A DNA stretch of 64,000 nucleotides from Gnetum montanum (GCA_015680685.1 MNCI01036184.1:410407-474406), one strand, 5' to 3'. Positions 10,376 through 23,400 are shown, counted from the first letter of the stretch. The notes: generated from the sequence alone by a model not told the origin. Program-made: numbers and translations.

Positions 10376-11329
10376 CTTGATCCACTCCAAGCAAAAACAT
10401 AACACTAGCCATCATATAACACAATCAAACTAGAGTACAACATGTTTACTATCCAAGTACTTGTATCATATTAAACATGGTAACATATACAATGTTCTAT
10501 CTACTTCCTCGCTAACACAAGACATTACTAACCTATCATATAACAAAGTCTCAACTTAACAAATGTTCCTAACAAAAGCATACACTACATATATGCATGA
10601 TACACACGGCTTCATGCTTCTTATTTGTTCTAATGCCTTCTACACCTCTAGCTTCATCACTTGCATAATAGTGAAGTCAATATAAATTGAGTGTAAAGCC
10701 TTTGCACTTTCGATGTTGGATGGTTGATAAGCATTGCATTAAAAGAAGGAGCAGGAAAGAGAGAGCATCCTACATTACAGGGCAATTTTGCATATGCACC
10801 CACTATCACATGCATACATAACATGACACCATATAACAAGCTTAACTCATAACACAAGCACATGATGTCTAATGCCTCGCAAAATATAAGTATGAACATA
10901 TATACATATATGGATTGAATCATGTGGCAAGTAGTACCGCATGAATCATATAATCTCACATAGGAACTTGTGCTCAAGCATATCTATATGAAACTCACAC
11001 AAAAGGCAAACCAAACACCTACATAAATTAATTATATAAAGAGATCTGCTACTAAGCTCTAGGTCTGAATACCTAGCTGTAATAATACATGAGCTAGGAA
11101 GGACACACTACCAAGCATCGTATTACTAATACATGATCATAAATTACATAGATACTAACAAACATACCCATCACATCTTTTATAGTTTGATGTTTCCAAT
11201 TTTAACAGAATTCCTACCAAGATGGTAGATCTAGCCGTAGGTGCCTCTACATCAACTTCGATTGGATTATTCCTTAGATTACCTTGATTTTCTTAGAGTC
11301 CTCAATCTTTTTTAAAAAAATTTTGAAAT
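10376..11329. other. Unassigned AT-rich DNA
   Basis: No coding similarity seen. About 1 kb here replaces the several kilobases of RNase H and integrase expected between ORF3 and RT in an H-like element, so a deletion and foreign DNA are likely. Confidence 0.3.
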
Positions 11330-11833
11330 TATGTGCTTAAGGACTATACCTTCATGCACCATTAGATGATGCTTCTACTCATTTAGCTATAGGTCTGTTT
11401 CAACATATCATGTGAGCATTTATTCAATATTATCTAAAGCTTGCTCAAAATCTAAACCATAGCCAAAGAAATTGTTCATAAAAACCTTCACTTTGATGCT
11501 AATGTACATTTGAAAGATGCTTAGGATAAGATGTTAGAACATTGCAAGAGAATTGCACGTGCTAAAGGACATATTCTTTTATGTAAAAGTTTCATAGGAA
11601 CTTGTGAAAGTTGTTTTGTCCTGATATTCTTGATCCATTTGAATTTGATTATAGCCATTGTAACCATCCCAAAAACAAGTAGTATTTATGCATTGTAATA
11701 GTATCCAACATTTGGTGCATGAAATGAAGACAAAAATGATCATTAAATATGGTCATATTTAACAACCTAAAGTTAATGCAAATGCATCATCTATCCTCCT
11801 TCTTGGGAACAATGATGACTAAGCTAATCCACT
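11330..11833 (-). pseudogene. Element C reverse transcriptase remnant, left of insertion
   Basis: Aligns by eye with the minus-strand RT of elements B (34860-35310) and G (43600-44030), in the same order. The active-site block FMDDF of B and G reads FMNNF here, so it was inactive. The remnant stops exactly where element E begins: the 5 bp CCACT at 11829-11833 recurs at 20414-20418, after which the same pol gene resumes. Many frameshifts; clearly old. Confidence 0.65.
11829..11833. other. Target-site duplication of element E, left
   Basis: CCACT lies next to the LTR start TGATGAG and is repeated at 20414-20418 after the LTR end TTCATCA. Confidence 0.85.
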
Positions 11834-12621
11834 TGATGAGTGGCGAGGTACCCCTACACTCAACCATACAAATACAAGCATTTCATGCACGATCCGATCG
11901 AACTCTGCAGACGGGCTAGTTGTGGTATCTAGATAATTACTCGTTAATCATAGTTCAATATCTTCCCACTTGGACTAGTATTTTCTTTGTCACGTATGGT
12001 TTAGTCCAGAGTGAGGTGTATGATGTGGTTTCTAACCTAGTGCTACTCCTGGAGGCAATGGAAAATAACTTTAATTAAGCTAAGAGGAAAAGGGTGAAGA
12101 GAGTCTAAGCTAGCCTAAGTGCGATGAGCATCCCTCCCTTAATCATCCGTACACATCTTGGACCCTATGCACAACTGCTACTAGGATTACCAAGCACATG
12201 GCCTAAGTACGCTACTAGGATACCAAGTAGTCACACTTAAATGCTCATGATTAAGTTGTACTCATTTCACGTTTAAGGAGTTTAGGATGAAGAGATATTA
12301 ACTACGAAAGCAATAAATAACAATAACAATTAAATAATTAAACTAAGTGAATGTTGCAATGATGAAGTAATCTCAATCTTTATTTCTGGTCATGTGCTTG
12401 TCCAAGTATGTCACACTCAAATAAAGGTGCCATACAATTACAATCATCACACTGTGGGCATGCACTGGGATAAAGCGTTGAGAAAAAACTAACAATAAAA
12501 ACTAATTTCTAACTAAAAACTCTCCCTCTTTCATTGTGCGCCTAAGGTGTATTTATAGGCTTGCATAGGAGCCACGATATGGCGTATATGATATCATGAC
12601 CTAATGAATCACGATTCTTCA
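11834..12621 (-). repeat. Element E 3' LTR
   Basis: A 788-bp repeat of 19592-20413. On the plus strand it starts TGATGAGTGG and ends GATTCTTCA next to the PPT. GATATC-containing words near 12577-12592 and a TATTTATAG (TATA in element sense) near 12549 mark U3. Confidence 0.85.
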
Positions 12622-12636
12622 TACCCCCACGACTGA
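12622..12636 (-). promoter_or_regulatory. Element E polypurine tract
   Basis: In element sense CAGTCGTGGGGGTA directly abuts the 3' LTR. The same sequence borders the 3' LTR in B, D, F, G and H. It primes plus-strand DNA synthesis. Confidence 0.8.
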
Positions 12637-12812
12637 ATGAAAACTCGTCCTTGAGTTAAAAATGAGAATAAGCCCCATTGATTACATAGTGGATAGGTAT
12701 GGGATTATTAACTAACTAGGGATTTATTCATGCCGCAGTGGAGAACTTAATAGAACAAAATTGGGACACAACACAAAATTACAAAATTGCAAAATTGTAA
12801 ACTTTATTTGGC

Positions 12813-15557
12813 TCATGTGGATCCAGGTGGCAGTGGCTCCTTCATGGGTTGCTTCCCCTTGTCCCATGCTCCAAGTTTTGGAATTTGGTGACTCTGAAGT
12901 AGTGCCTGGAGCTTTTCCTCTTTTGTTCGAGGATCCTGTGTCGTCCATGCTGATGCTCCAATGTTTGACGGAGTCAACACCTCCCATGGGCACGGTAGTT
13001 GTGGGAACATCTTATTTGCTTTGATGTACCAAGTCGCAAACAACCGTCGTTCCTCCTCGTAGGCTCTATTTTTATCCCTATACTCTTGAAAATCCGTACA
13101 CCATTGAGCCAAGTCTACTATGACATCTCTCTAGCCTTGGTAGTTGGTCTTAACCACCTCTAGTTTAGAATTTGTAACTTCTAGCTTTTGCAACGTTTAC
13201 TTATGCTCTGCAAATTCTACTTCATATTTGGTGTAGGTGGCAGCTACCTACTTCTCGAGCTCTGTTCTTGGGCATTTTGCTATTAACATGGCTAAATTGG
13301 CATACCACAGGTTTGCTAATTCCATGTACTCTATGAGGTCTTAAATCTACAAGTCCCAACTTTTAACTTCTGCCTGGTGGGCAAATGCATATGTGTCCAA
13401 TATGGCCCGCCAATCAGTGTGTTGAGCACTAAAAGTGTTGATGTGGGCCTTGGCCATATGGATCTCTTTTTCTATGATTTGCTTGTACACTCCCACCTGG
13501 TCTCTGAAGTGCTCCTTTAACTTTTCATGTCGCTTAGCTTCGTTTTTCCATGTGCTTATTTCAATGGCCATCTTCTGATGGATTGCACGTATCTCCTCCA
13601 TTGAGAGGGTTCGATTCTCTTTGGCCAAATGGTTCATGTCTTGGTTGACCCTGACCAACTATTCTCATAATTGTTGAAATTTTTCCTCGAGAAAATTCTT
13701 CTATTTTTCCACAGTGATCAACCAAAGGTTGTCAGCAGCAAGCTATTTATTCTCCTCCTGTAAGGCTTTGAGTGCCTTGGTGTGCACGTAGATTTGTGCT
13801 TGTGCTTTGGAGACATCCCAATCTACCTTCTCTTTCTCCTCCACCACTCTTTTATTGTCCACCAAAAATTTATTAAGCTACTTTATCCTGAAAGTGTCCA
13901 GTTGGTCTGTAGGAACAAACTGAGATGGGTCCTACTGTGCAGCTTGCAAGGTGACGAGCCTCTCCTGTAGTCTTGCTAACTCCACTTCCGCGTGCTTGGC
14001 CCTAATCTCTGCCATGACCAGCTATCCTTTGATGGAGATGAGCTTTTATTGTTCTACCGTGACATCTTGTGGAATGTCAAACAAGGATATCATTACTTGT
14101 CCTATTTGTAGCAATCGATTAAGGACATCCTCATGCTCTGCAGGAGTCATTGAGGGACCGGCCAGAGTTTGAACATCTCGTGCTCCTATGAAATCTGTTG
14201 GTGGCACAACAAGGATGTTGAAAGATTCTTTGATGTGTTCTGCAACCACTTCTGCATTTCAGCTGCATCCTGGTGCTACATGACCACCACTATGGCCCCT
14301 TCACCTATTTCCAATTGCACCTAGAAAGACACAACATTCCCTGAAATCTGTTGTGACCAATGAGTCTCCCCTCCTCTTGTTTGAATGGACACCTCAGCCT
14401 ATGCGCAATTGATAGAAACTAAGGGTCGTACGATGTCATTAATGATGTGGAAGAGATTAGCATCATCACGACTTCCCCAACTAATCATCTGAGTAATGGC
14501 CTTGAGGTGGCTCATCGATGGTCAGTAATCCTGCGGTGGTGGTGGTTGATCTTGTTGGCTCGTGCTAGGCCGTGCTTCTTGTTGTTGACTAGGCCCCAAG
14601 CTTGGAAGTTGTCTAGGCCTTGTAGTTTGAGTTGTAGTGGGTTCCACCATCTGTTCTTGCTCTTGCTTTGGCTCCAGTGTCTTACCAGTACTTTTCCTTG
14701 GAGCTGGTGGCTTCAGCAGTTCAGCGAACGAAGCATTCCAAGCTCTTCTAAGGATGTCATTGGTATACCTTAGAATACCAGCATGTTTGCACAACTTCCT
14801 AATGAAACAAGGGAAGGGTAACATGAACTTCCCTATCTTTCATTCTTCAAACTGCCTCAAGATCTCCATGAGATATAGATTAGGAAGGTTAGCATTAGTC
14901 TTTTCCATCAATATCACACTTCCTCTTGCTGCCAATATTGAAGTATATTCTTTCTTCCAGCATCAACTCTCCATATGTCTTGTCTTCTTTGTTGTACATC
15001 CTATCCAACCAAACCTTTCACGCATCAACATTGGAGTGAGTGAACAGGTGAGTAATTTTTAACCCTACATTTGGAAGGTTCAACACCTCCGAGATGGCCT
15101 TGGTGGAAAAATATATAGACACATCACAAATGTTGACTGTGGTGCCTTCTTCCTTATTATGCCAAAATTGGTATGTTTCTCCTAAGTACCAGGCACCATT
15201 TTAAGAGAGGATAGGCCATAATGGAGACCCTTTAAGTTGGTCTCTAACAGCCTCAGGAGCGAATTTAGTGAAAGGTCCGAAGTTCAATTCCATGATCACT
15301 GCAGCCGACATGGACTTTTCACTAATGGCCTGAACACACTCCGAGGATAATGTCAGTTGTTGTCCTTATTCAGGTGATACAACAGCTCCTCCTTCTGCTT
15401 GTCCCAATTGTACAGTAGCAGGAGTCTCTTGATGGATGCTAAATGATTGCGCCTCCTACTCTGCATGTTGTTTGGGAGACGCTTGTCTTCTACCTTTCTT
15501 GGGTCGCTTGGACATACCTTGAGAGGGTCCTTCTTGTTGTCCACGCTTTGGGGCCAT
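12813..15557 (-). pseudogene. ORF3 of element E (PF20167-like domain plus coiled coil)
   Basis: The start is the ATG at 15557-15555, chosen because it aligns with the ATG of H ORF3 (both begin MAPK). In order: a basic N-terminus; block 1 with ELNFGPF, SPLWPI and WYLGETYQFW; block 2 with LPFPCFIRKLCKHAG and RYTNDIL (14824-14760); a P/Q-rich linker; a long heptad-rich stretch (13658-13150) with YMELANLxYANLAML; and a C-terminal block PQLPCPWEVL...SAWTTQDPR...KEEK (13000-12860). Block 2 is one frame off the flanks, implying two compensating indels, and there are several in-frame stops. I see no signal peptide or membrane segment, so a classic envelope protein is unlikely. Its place between gag/pol and the 3' LTR is that of the third ORF of Athila elements. 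Function unknown. Confidence 0.75.
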
Positions 15558-16061
15558 CTGCAATCACATGGGGTCAATCATTAGTAAGGTTACTTATCAA
15601 ACTTAAGTTATACCTTACTCCTTGCCCTAATGGATTCATCTCTTATTCCATGTGATTTAAAGTTAGGACTTTTTGTGAAAATGTGCCCAAAAGGTTTTAA
15701 TATTTAACCCACTTTAATTAGGTTGCTTCACAGTTTTTAATTTCTTGGTATAAGTGAGGAGATGAAGTTTTTTTTTGGCACATGTTAATCATTTTTGTAT
15801 AATTAATTACCCTTGATAGTGTCCTTTGAGTCATGATGAATTTCAAAAAAATTTGTGTGTAATTCAAAGTGTACCCCTCCCCCATGACTAAGCTGAACAC
15901 TCCAGGTTTAGATAGGTTCAATTGGAATGAAAATCGAAGTGCTAGCAAGCGAGTTATGGCTGTTGGAACAAGAGATGCACAAGTCGCAAGTCATAGAAGA
16001 AAATTTGAAAAATTCCCCCACGTGAACAATTGCAAATGATGTTGACGTTCGTGGGGGGGGG

Positions 16062-16098
16062 GTCCATATTTATAGTGTTTATGGGATGTGATATCACA
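16062..16098 (-). promoter_or_regulatory. Putative internal promoter upstream of ORF3 (E)
   Basis: In element sense the 12-bp palindrome TGTGATATCACA (16087-16098) is followed 12 bp later by CTATAAATA (16067-16075). This TATA is about 510 bp upstream of the ORF3 start. It copies the LTR U3 layout of the same element, where GATATC words precede CTATAAATA (20308-20316). Promoter function is inferred. Confidence 0.5.
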
Positions 16099-16401
16099 AC
16101 CTGTTTAAAGTGGGGTACTTGGAAAAAGTGATAAATTTTTGAAATTTCTCACTCAAAAATGAAGGACTTAAAGTCGACGTAAAGGGTCCAGGGTAATATT
16201 GATTAGCCCTAAAGGCACAAAAAAGATAATGGTGTAAAATTTGGCAATGAAAGTCATGAAGAGTATGAGGAAAAAGGACATGTGTTGGTATATAGGAACA
16301 TTTGAACTAGAAGGATGATGACGGAAAGTATAGATTTGGCAATGAAGTGCTTGGAAGGTATAAAATGATGTGGTGGTGTGCAACAAGTACAAATGACAAA
16401 A

Positions 16402-16458
16402 GTTACGCAAGTGGGTCCTCCCCAAAGCAGGTTCCAACCTATAATGCCCTTGCGTAAC
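16402..16458 (-). ncRNA. Conserved spacer hairpin, E copy
   Basis: In element sense GTTACGCAAG pairs with CTTGCGTAAC (perfect 10-bp stem). The loop holds a small AGGT/ACCT hairpin and the invariant block CTGCTTTGGGGAGGACCCAC. The same arrangement recurs in B, D, F, G and H with changed but still pairing stems. Probably a cis-acting RNA element, not a separate gene. Confidence 0.55.
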
Positions 16459-17429
16459 CACACCTTAAAATGTCTGTAGGCACTAGAAGGGTTAAATGCA
16501 ATCTACACCAATTTCACAAGACACACACACGTAAATACCACCATGATGAGGTATAAATTCAACGCTACACAAGTTACGAGTCCCAATTACATGAACAGCG
16601 AGATGGGACGAATTGTAGAAGGGATTCCAGAGAGCGGGACATGCGGTAAATGGCCTAGGGCACAATGAATCCTCAGTGTAAGGCATGATTAATGTGTCAT
16701 TAACCTATCACTCAAAAATCAAGATCAAGTCCATTCCTCTAAGCAATGACATCGCATTGATTCATCCCAATGATAGACAACAATGAGAGCATCATGATGG
16801 CAAGGCGTGCGATCACTTGGCGTACTGTACAAGGGAGGAGTTATTTTGCTTTGTGGCACTCTTTTTTTTTTCTTCTTTTCTCTCTCTCCCTTTTTTTGAA
16901 TGAATGCTTAAGTCAGAGAAGTTGCCTACCTTCAAGCATGGGTGCATGTCTTTCTAGTGGGACCCCCTAGAACTACATTGAGTTTTCTTGATTGAGTGTC
17001 TTTTGATTACTCTTACTTTCATTTTTCGTTAAATCTATAAGGATCTTAGTACAACCAAGCTACATGATACTCCTATAAATGTCACCAAAGAGAATCCACA
17101 AGTCCCCTTGATGTCACACCTTGGTCATTCCCTCTTAGGTCATCCTTCTTCACCCTAGGTATAATCAGCATAAAATTACTTTTAAGTTTTGATGATTAGA
17201 AATATCATTGTACCTAGGGTAGAACCTCTTATTAATAGGATGGGTGAGTGGATGTTGTGGGCTCTCTATCCAAATAATTAGTTACCCGAGACTTGATAGC
17301 ATAGAACAACACCTTAACCAATGAGTCACATGAGTGTTTTATTCGTAGATGAGATTACTCATAAAAATACAAAAAGACAAAACAATAAATTGAAAGATGA
17401 AAAACTAGCATACAAAAAATTGTAAAATT

Positions 17430-19449
17430 AAAGAAAAGGAAAACATTTATTAATTCCGCTATTGTTAGAATGGGGGATGCCCCCCATAACTAAACGGCTG
17501 AGCATGGCTAGAATTAATAAATGGAAGGTTGGGATCCTTACATGTTGGAAATATTGGGACCCGGTCATACTTACCCCATTGGGGTTCACACACTTGATTA
17601 GAGTTGACATAGTGGGGCAAGTTATAAGATGTGGTTAATTTATAAGGAGTTGACCCACTATGGTACTTGTGACTATAAGATGGTATGCAAGGATCAACAT
17701 GTCTCCCCATGTGGCTATATTCATTAGGCCCCATGGTTGTTGGAGTATTGAGTGGTGGCCTTGATAAAGTAACATGAGGTGTTGGGTTCGAAGAAAAAGA
17801 TGCACCACAGTGTTGGACTTGTGCTGAGTTAGTGGATGTAGTGGTTTGTGAACTGTGGTCTCCCTTCCTACAGTCATGTCTAAAGAAGGGACGTGATGTT
17901 GTGGAGGATTCCCACTATTGTTGATAGTAGAAGCACAAGTAATGTTCATGGGTTGATGCTGTGGTGCAAAACCTTCTGTAACAATTGGTGGTAATGTAGA
18001 AGGAGGTGAAGGATGAGAATTTTGAAATTGAGGAGAAGTGTAAGGTACCCAAGGTGGTGGTCCTGTTGGAGAGGATATGGGTTGATAGTATTGAGGAGAA
18101 TAGCAATAATGTGGTGAGGTAGAAGATATTGATCCAGTTGGGGAAATAGGATGTTGAACTTGATAAGCACTTAGGTTCAAATGGTATGAAGGGTGTAACC
18201 AATTTGGGGGTGGCCTCCCCCATGACTGAGATTGTTGCCATTGTGATCAAACACAATGTTTCTATACAAACTCTGCATGTAACACTCTTCCCCAATGCTC
18301 ATGTAGATGTGAGAAGATTGGGCATTGGCCCTTGGGGTGATCGTATAGGCAAATGTTACATTGATACGTATGATTGATAGTTAAGTTCTTATTCTCTTCA
18401 ATCCTTCTTTCCAATTATCTAAAGGTGTTTTGTCCTGTTTCTTGGATTTTCATAACTCTACCTCCAATAATGTTGGCATATTCTCCACATTTTTCATGTA
18501 TCCATTCCAACATCCTATTGATCTTTTCCTCAACCTCATCCAATGATTGTAGTACTGGCAAAGATGGTTCCACCTCCTTGCAATGATTTGATTTCTCCTC
18601 TTCATAGTCATGGGCCCTTGTTGATTTTTGGGCCTATTGAGATTTCTCAACATTCTCCTGTTTAGCTAACTTCCCTTCTTCTTTTGCTACTACTTAATAA
18701 GCTCTTGGAGTTGGTGGGTTCATAGCTCGTATAGTTGACCTCAGGCATACATCCCTAGGGTCTCCCTTGTTTCATTACAAAGCCCATCTATAATATGGTA
18801 CATTAGCCTTTCCTCGGAGAACCCATGGCCTAGATAGTTGTTTAACAGTGCATAATATCTTTCTAAGGCCATGTCCAAGGCTTCATGTTGCTCTTGTTTC
18901 CATTCTTAGATTTGTCTCCTCAAGGTCGACACTCTCACATAGGTTTGATATCTTTCATTAAATAGTTCTACCATTGTCGGCCAACACCGGATTGACTTTG
19001 GTTTTAACGACCTATACCATACTTTTGCATGGTCAACGAGTGTCATAGAAAAGAGCTTAAGTTTTTACCATCCATTATCAATGTTATTCCATTTACAAGC
19101 ATCATGGAAGGCTTGTAGATGATGTTGCAGATTTAAATTGTAGCCTTGAAAACTTAGGAAAGTTATTTAAGTTAAGCCTAGGTAGACGGCTTTCCTTACG
19201 ATGCATGCAGGATATTCGAACAGCCTCTTGTATATGCGTTAAGCTTGTAGTGGCCGGTAGGGGTTCATTGTCACTAGGTATGTTATGGATTTATGAATTG
19301 GGACGATGATGTCTTTGTTTATGTTCATAAGAAACCCCTACATTAGATTAGGTACTCCAAACTTCATCTTCATCATTATATAATTCGTTGGTTCTCCAAT
19401 GAATTGCCTTACTAGTTGTTGCATTATCATAGTCTTGTGAGAGACACAT
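17430..19449 (-). pseudogene. Element E gag
   Basis: The start is taken at ATG 19449-19447, since the following residues match the N-terminus of F gag (IHWRTNE against IHWRNNE). The capsid (retrotrans_gag) region lies at about 19150-18750: HHLQAFHDAC, KLKLFSMTL, VWYRSLKP, TLRRQI, ALDMALERYY and GHGFSEERL. A charged stretch (18653-18450) follows, then a long P/H/S/T-rich tail (18200-17465), and the frame is broken by stops and shifts. The tail is nearly the same as the D tail at 33262-33531. No zinc-knuckle residues are convincing in this copy. It would package element RNA. Confidence 0.75.
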
Positions 19450-19571
19450 GGTTGTAACTTTGTGTGTGATTTAATTGCAATTATTATTATTATTATTTTT
19501 CTGAAAGATATATCATCAAGGCTTTGTTACAACAATCTTGGATGATGTAACTAATCTAAATAACTAGCATC

Positions 19572-19590
19572 ATCCCCGGCAATGACACCA
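19572..19590 (-). promoter_or_regulatory. Element E primer-binding site (tRNA-Asp type)
   Basis: Element-sense TGGTGTCATTGCCGGGGATG, one base after the 5' LTR, matches the complement of the plant tRNA-Asp 3' end (TGGCGCCGTTGCCGGGGA) with few mismatches. Athila elements typically use this tRNA. Confidence 0.8.
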
Positions 19591-19591
19591 A

Positions 19592-20413
19592 TGATGAGTG
19601 GCAAGGTACCCCTACACTCAACCATACAAATATGAGCATTTCATGCATGATCCGGTTGAACTCCGCAGATGGGCTAGTTGTGGTATCTAGATAGTTACTC
19701 GTTGATCGTAGTTTGCTATCTTCCCACTTGGACTAGTATTTGCTTTGTCACATATTGTTTAGTCCAGAGTGAGGTGTATGATGTGGTTTCTAACCTAGTG
19801 CTACTCCTGGAGGCAATGGAAAATAACTTTAATTAAGCTAGGAGGAAAAGTGTGAAGAGAGTCTAAGCTAGCCTAAGTACAATGAGCATCCATCGCTTAA
19901 TCATCTGTATACATCTTGGACCTCGTGCACGACTACTACTAGGATTACCAAGCACATGGCCTAGTTATGCTACTGGCATACCAAGTAATCACACTTAAAT
20001 GCTCGTGATTAAGTCGTACTCATTCCGCGTTTAAGGAGTTTAGGGTGAAGAGATATTAACTACAAAAGCAATAAATAACAATAACAATTAAATAATTAAA
20101 CTAAGTGAATGCTACAATGATGAAGTAATCTAGATCTTTATTTCCAATCATGTGCATGTCCAAGTACGTCACACTCGAATAAAGGTGTCGTACAATTACA
20201 ATCATCACACTGCGAGCATGCACTAGGAGAAAGGGTTTAGAAAAAATTAACAATGAAAACTAATTTCTAACTAAAAACTCTCCCTCTTTCACTGTGTGCC
20301 TAAGGTGTATTTATAGGCCTACATAAGAGCCATGATATCGCGTATACAATATCGTGAGCCAGGCCGCGATAGCATGTATGCGATATCACGACCTAATGAC
20401 TCACGATTCATCA
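19592..20413 (-). repeat. Element E 5' LTR
   Basis: An 822-bp repeat of 11834-12621, from TGATGAGTGG to GATTCATCA on the plus strand. U3 has GATATC-type words (20334-20400) and a TATA box at 20308-20316 in element sense. CCACT follows at 20414. Confidence 0.85.
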
Positions 20414-20418
20414 CCACT
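20414..20418. other. Target-site duplication of element E, right
   Basis: CCACT, identical to 11829-11833. Confidence 0.85.
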
Positions 20419-23400
20419 CATTATTAGTAGTTGGATAAATGAATCCTTCTACAAGAAGATTTTTAATTTTTAATTTTATGAACTCTTCTAGTTTAGATTC
20501 AACATGCATTGTGGCAAACACATGGATTTCACAAATGGATCTATGTATATGTGATGTTAGGCTATATACTAATCAATTCTTATTATCTCATCATATAACC
20601 AGGAAAATCTTGTTTGCCAATTGTTTACTACTTCTAGTAACTTATATTTTTTTGTTATTTGTGAGTTTTACATTAATGATTATAGGCTTTTCATTCTCTA
20701 TATATACATATATTTTAGACTTAGATAATTTTTTTAGCTCAATAGACTTTGGTATTAGTTTATTAGGGATTTTTAGCTTTTCCTAGTCAACTAATTCATC
20801 TTACATAAAACCTTATTAGAAAAGCTTCTACCTTGTGTCTCTTATCTCATCAAGCTTATCCACATATGAACTAATAATATTTTATACTTTTTATTGCAGA
20901 TGTCCAATTTCGCATCATTCTTGGTCATCAACTACTTGGTGTTTTATTTGGTGGGCATAGCATATAGGTATTTTTGTACATACACTTATTTTGAATATTT
21001 TTTTATATACATAAATGACAATGGCTTTGACATTCCAAATTTTCTACACTTAGCTACATCCTACATCATTGCATTTTATGCATAACACTTGTTGCCTCTC
21101 TACGATACCATGTTCTTTCTCCTTAATAATCTCTGAGAAGATGTCTTAGTTGTCAAGCTTAGCATTAATGATGATAAGTTATGCTCTTTCCATTATAATG
21201 GAAAACTCACCTTTGATGTCACCAACATGAATATTAAGGAAATCTATGGGGTATGACCACCCACTAACAATGATCCCTATAGCATCAACATACCCTAGTG
21301 GAATAATGATAAATTAATCTACAACCTCTAACCTAATGTTACTCATTTTTTATGGCAATAGGTTCTAGGCTATACAATTTCTATGATATGAGGTTCACAT
21401 CTGAACTTGAGCCTAGAAGGGCTTTGAAAGGTATATTCCCTATGATTTACAAAAAGATCATTAGGCCTCTTGGGTTCATTCTCTTGTTGGAAAGAGTATG
21501 CACTTTGATACAATAAGGGATTGCATGTTTAAGAATGACTATCTTAATGGTTTATTTGGCATCGATGGTTATTGTTAGTTGCTATTGAGTGTAGGGACAT
21601 CCTTAAAGCTTAATTACAATTTCCTCATACAAGTCTTGTGCTTGTTGAAGTGGACTGATGGATTTATTAGCACTGTTTATAGGCTTAGAAATAACTCTAA
21701 ATAAAGAGTGTTTCTAAGGCTTATATTCTGGGCTACTAGCTTCCTCATCCACCTACATGTTCATTACATAGGTGGAATTTTTTTTGTTATGAGTATGTTG
21801 GCAATTCACCTTGTATGGAAGGTGGTGGCATAAGAGGAGGATGATTTGGATGATTAAAGTACAAGTGAGAAATATAAGACAATGATTCAACATGCATCTT
21901 CATGAGTCAGTGGTACTCTAAAGGATAGTAATAATGAGCAATGTGGATAGCAACACTAGTTGGTAAAAATGGGTTGTTACATGTAATACTCATAAGGATC
22001 AGGTTGGTAATGAGGATATTTTTATTTAGAAAATGACATTCCCCATGATTGTAGATTTTACCATTGCCAATGGTACTATTCTAAAGGTTGTGATGGAACT
22101 TCACTTCGATAATATTATAATTGGTACTATTATCTATAATTATCTTGTAAATACACGACAACCTTATACACCTATGCTTTCTAACAAATATAGGATTTAG
22201 AGCATAAGTTTGTGATTCTTGCACTAAAGTAATCATGTATAATATGATAGGGTAGGTTAGCCTATTGATAAGGGTCTTGGCTTGGTAATCCCAAGTCACA
22301 AGTCTGATTCTACTAGGTAGCACTAAGTTATAAATTTTGACATACATCACAATCATTACTGCCATTAGATTTAGAATTAGAAACTTCTTCCATTATAATT
22401 ACCTTCTTCTTTGTACCTCTACATCTCTATTTCTTTCAATTTTTTCTTTCTATTATCTTGTTTCTACTTTGAATTAGGCTAATCATTATGCTCATCCATG
22501 AGTTTGAGCATATTTATAAATTTTTCATCAATAGAACCTTATATTTATTTCACCTTTGCTGCAGTCTCTGAGATTGATTATGCTCCATATGTGAATGGAA
22601 TTAGGCTCTGGTGATCTATACTAGCTTTAAGCTTCTTTTATAAGCATCCTTCAAAATAATTTGAGCTTTTGTCATTTGTTCTCAATGTGTTGCAGGATGA
22701 AGGCATTATGGAAGGCCTATAGGTGATTTTTTAGAATAGCATTATGACATCCTTCATATCATGGCATATTATTCATGTTAAGCTGTTTGATACAACTTTC
22801 TTTCTAAGGCCTACTGTGTACACAAACTACATCTCTAATTTGATTCATGCTTCTTATCGCCAATAGTGGTTCATGTTCACTATTTAGCATCATAATCTCT
22901 ATATCAAAATCACATTCCTTTTTCATACTGTTCATGCTCTTGTTCTTTGTGGTGTCTTCTACCTTTTCTTCCATGATATTTTTTTTTCATGGTGTTTATC
23001 ACATTTCCTCCATGGATTCCTTTAAAAATGTGTTTATGAGTTTCTTTTTTGAATTCTTTCTCTTTTCCTTTCAACTAGTTTTTGGTCTTCGTCATTAATG
23101 CTTTTAAATAAAGATGATAATGATGAGATACTAGGAAATTCTTGATAACTTTACCTTCTTCTTCTCATATCTCTATTCTCATACATCCTTGACCTTCTAG
23201 ATGCCCTAAGCTTGGGAGGCCTCCCAATTTTCTAATCTTGCTTAGCATTGGTAGGATTTTTGTCAAAGAAAAAAGCATAGTTATATTCCATAACTTTTCA
23301 TTCATGAATTTCTATGGGAGAAGTAAGGGATCATGTGATATGGATCTATGATGGGAGGATCTCTTTAATCATATGATCACATTGTCCCTCTCTAATTGGA

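Larger units (their letters stand above)
11834..20413 (-). mobile_element. Element E: non-autonomous LTR retrotransposon with gag and ORF3
   Basis: An 8580-bp element on the minus strand, bounded by CCACT duplications. In element sense it holds the 5' LTR (20413-19592), tRNA-Asp PBS, gag (19449-17430), a spacer with a structured hairpin and an internal promoter, ORF3 (15557-12813), PPT and 3' LTR (12621-11834). There is no protease, reverse transcriptase or integrase, yet both LTRs, PBS and PPT are present. It probably moved with enzymes from relatives such as G or H. The LTRs differ at many positions, mostly transitions, so the insertion is not recent. It sits inside the RT gene of element C. 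Confidence 0.85.

Noticed and set aside
16402-16458. Conserved spacer hairpin considered as a tRNA or hammerhead ribozyme
   Set aside because: No cloverleaf, no CTGANGA/GAAA hammerhead core; GGTTGGAACC only loosely resembles a T-arm.
20439-20786. 115-codon plus-strand frame with hydrophobic stretches
   Set aside because: Lies over the decayed RT of element C on the other strand; the hydrophobicity comes from T-richness.
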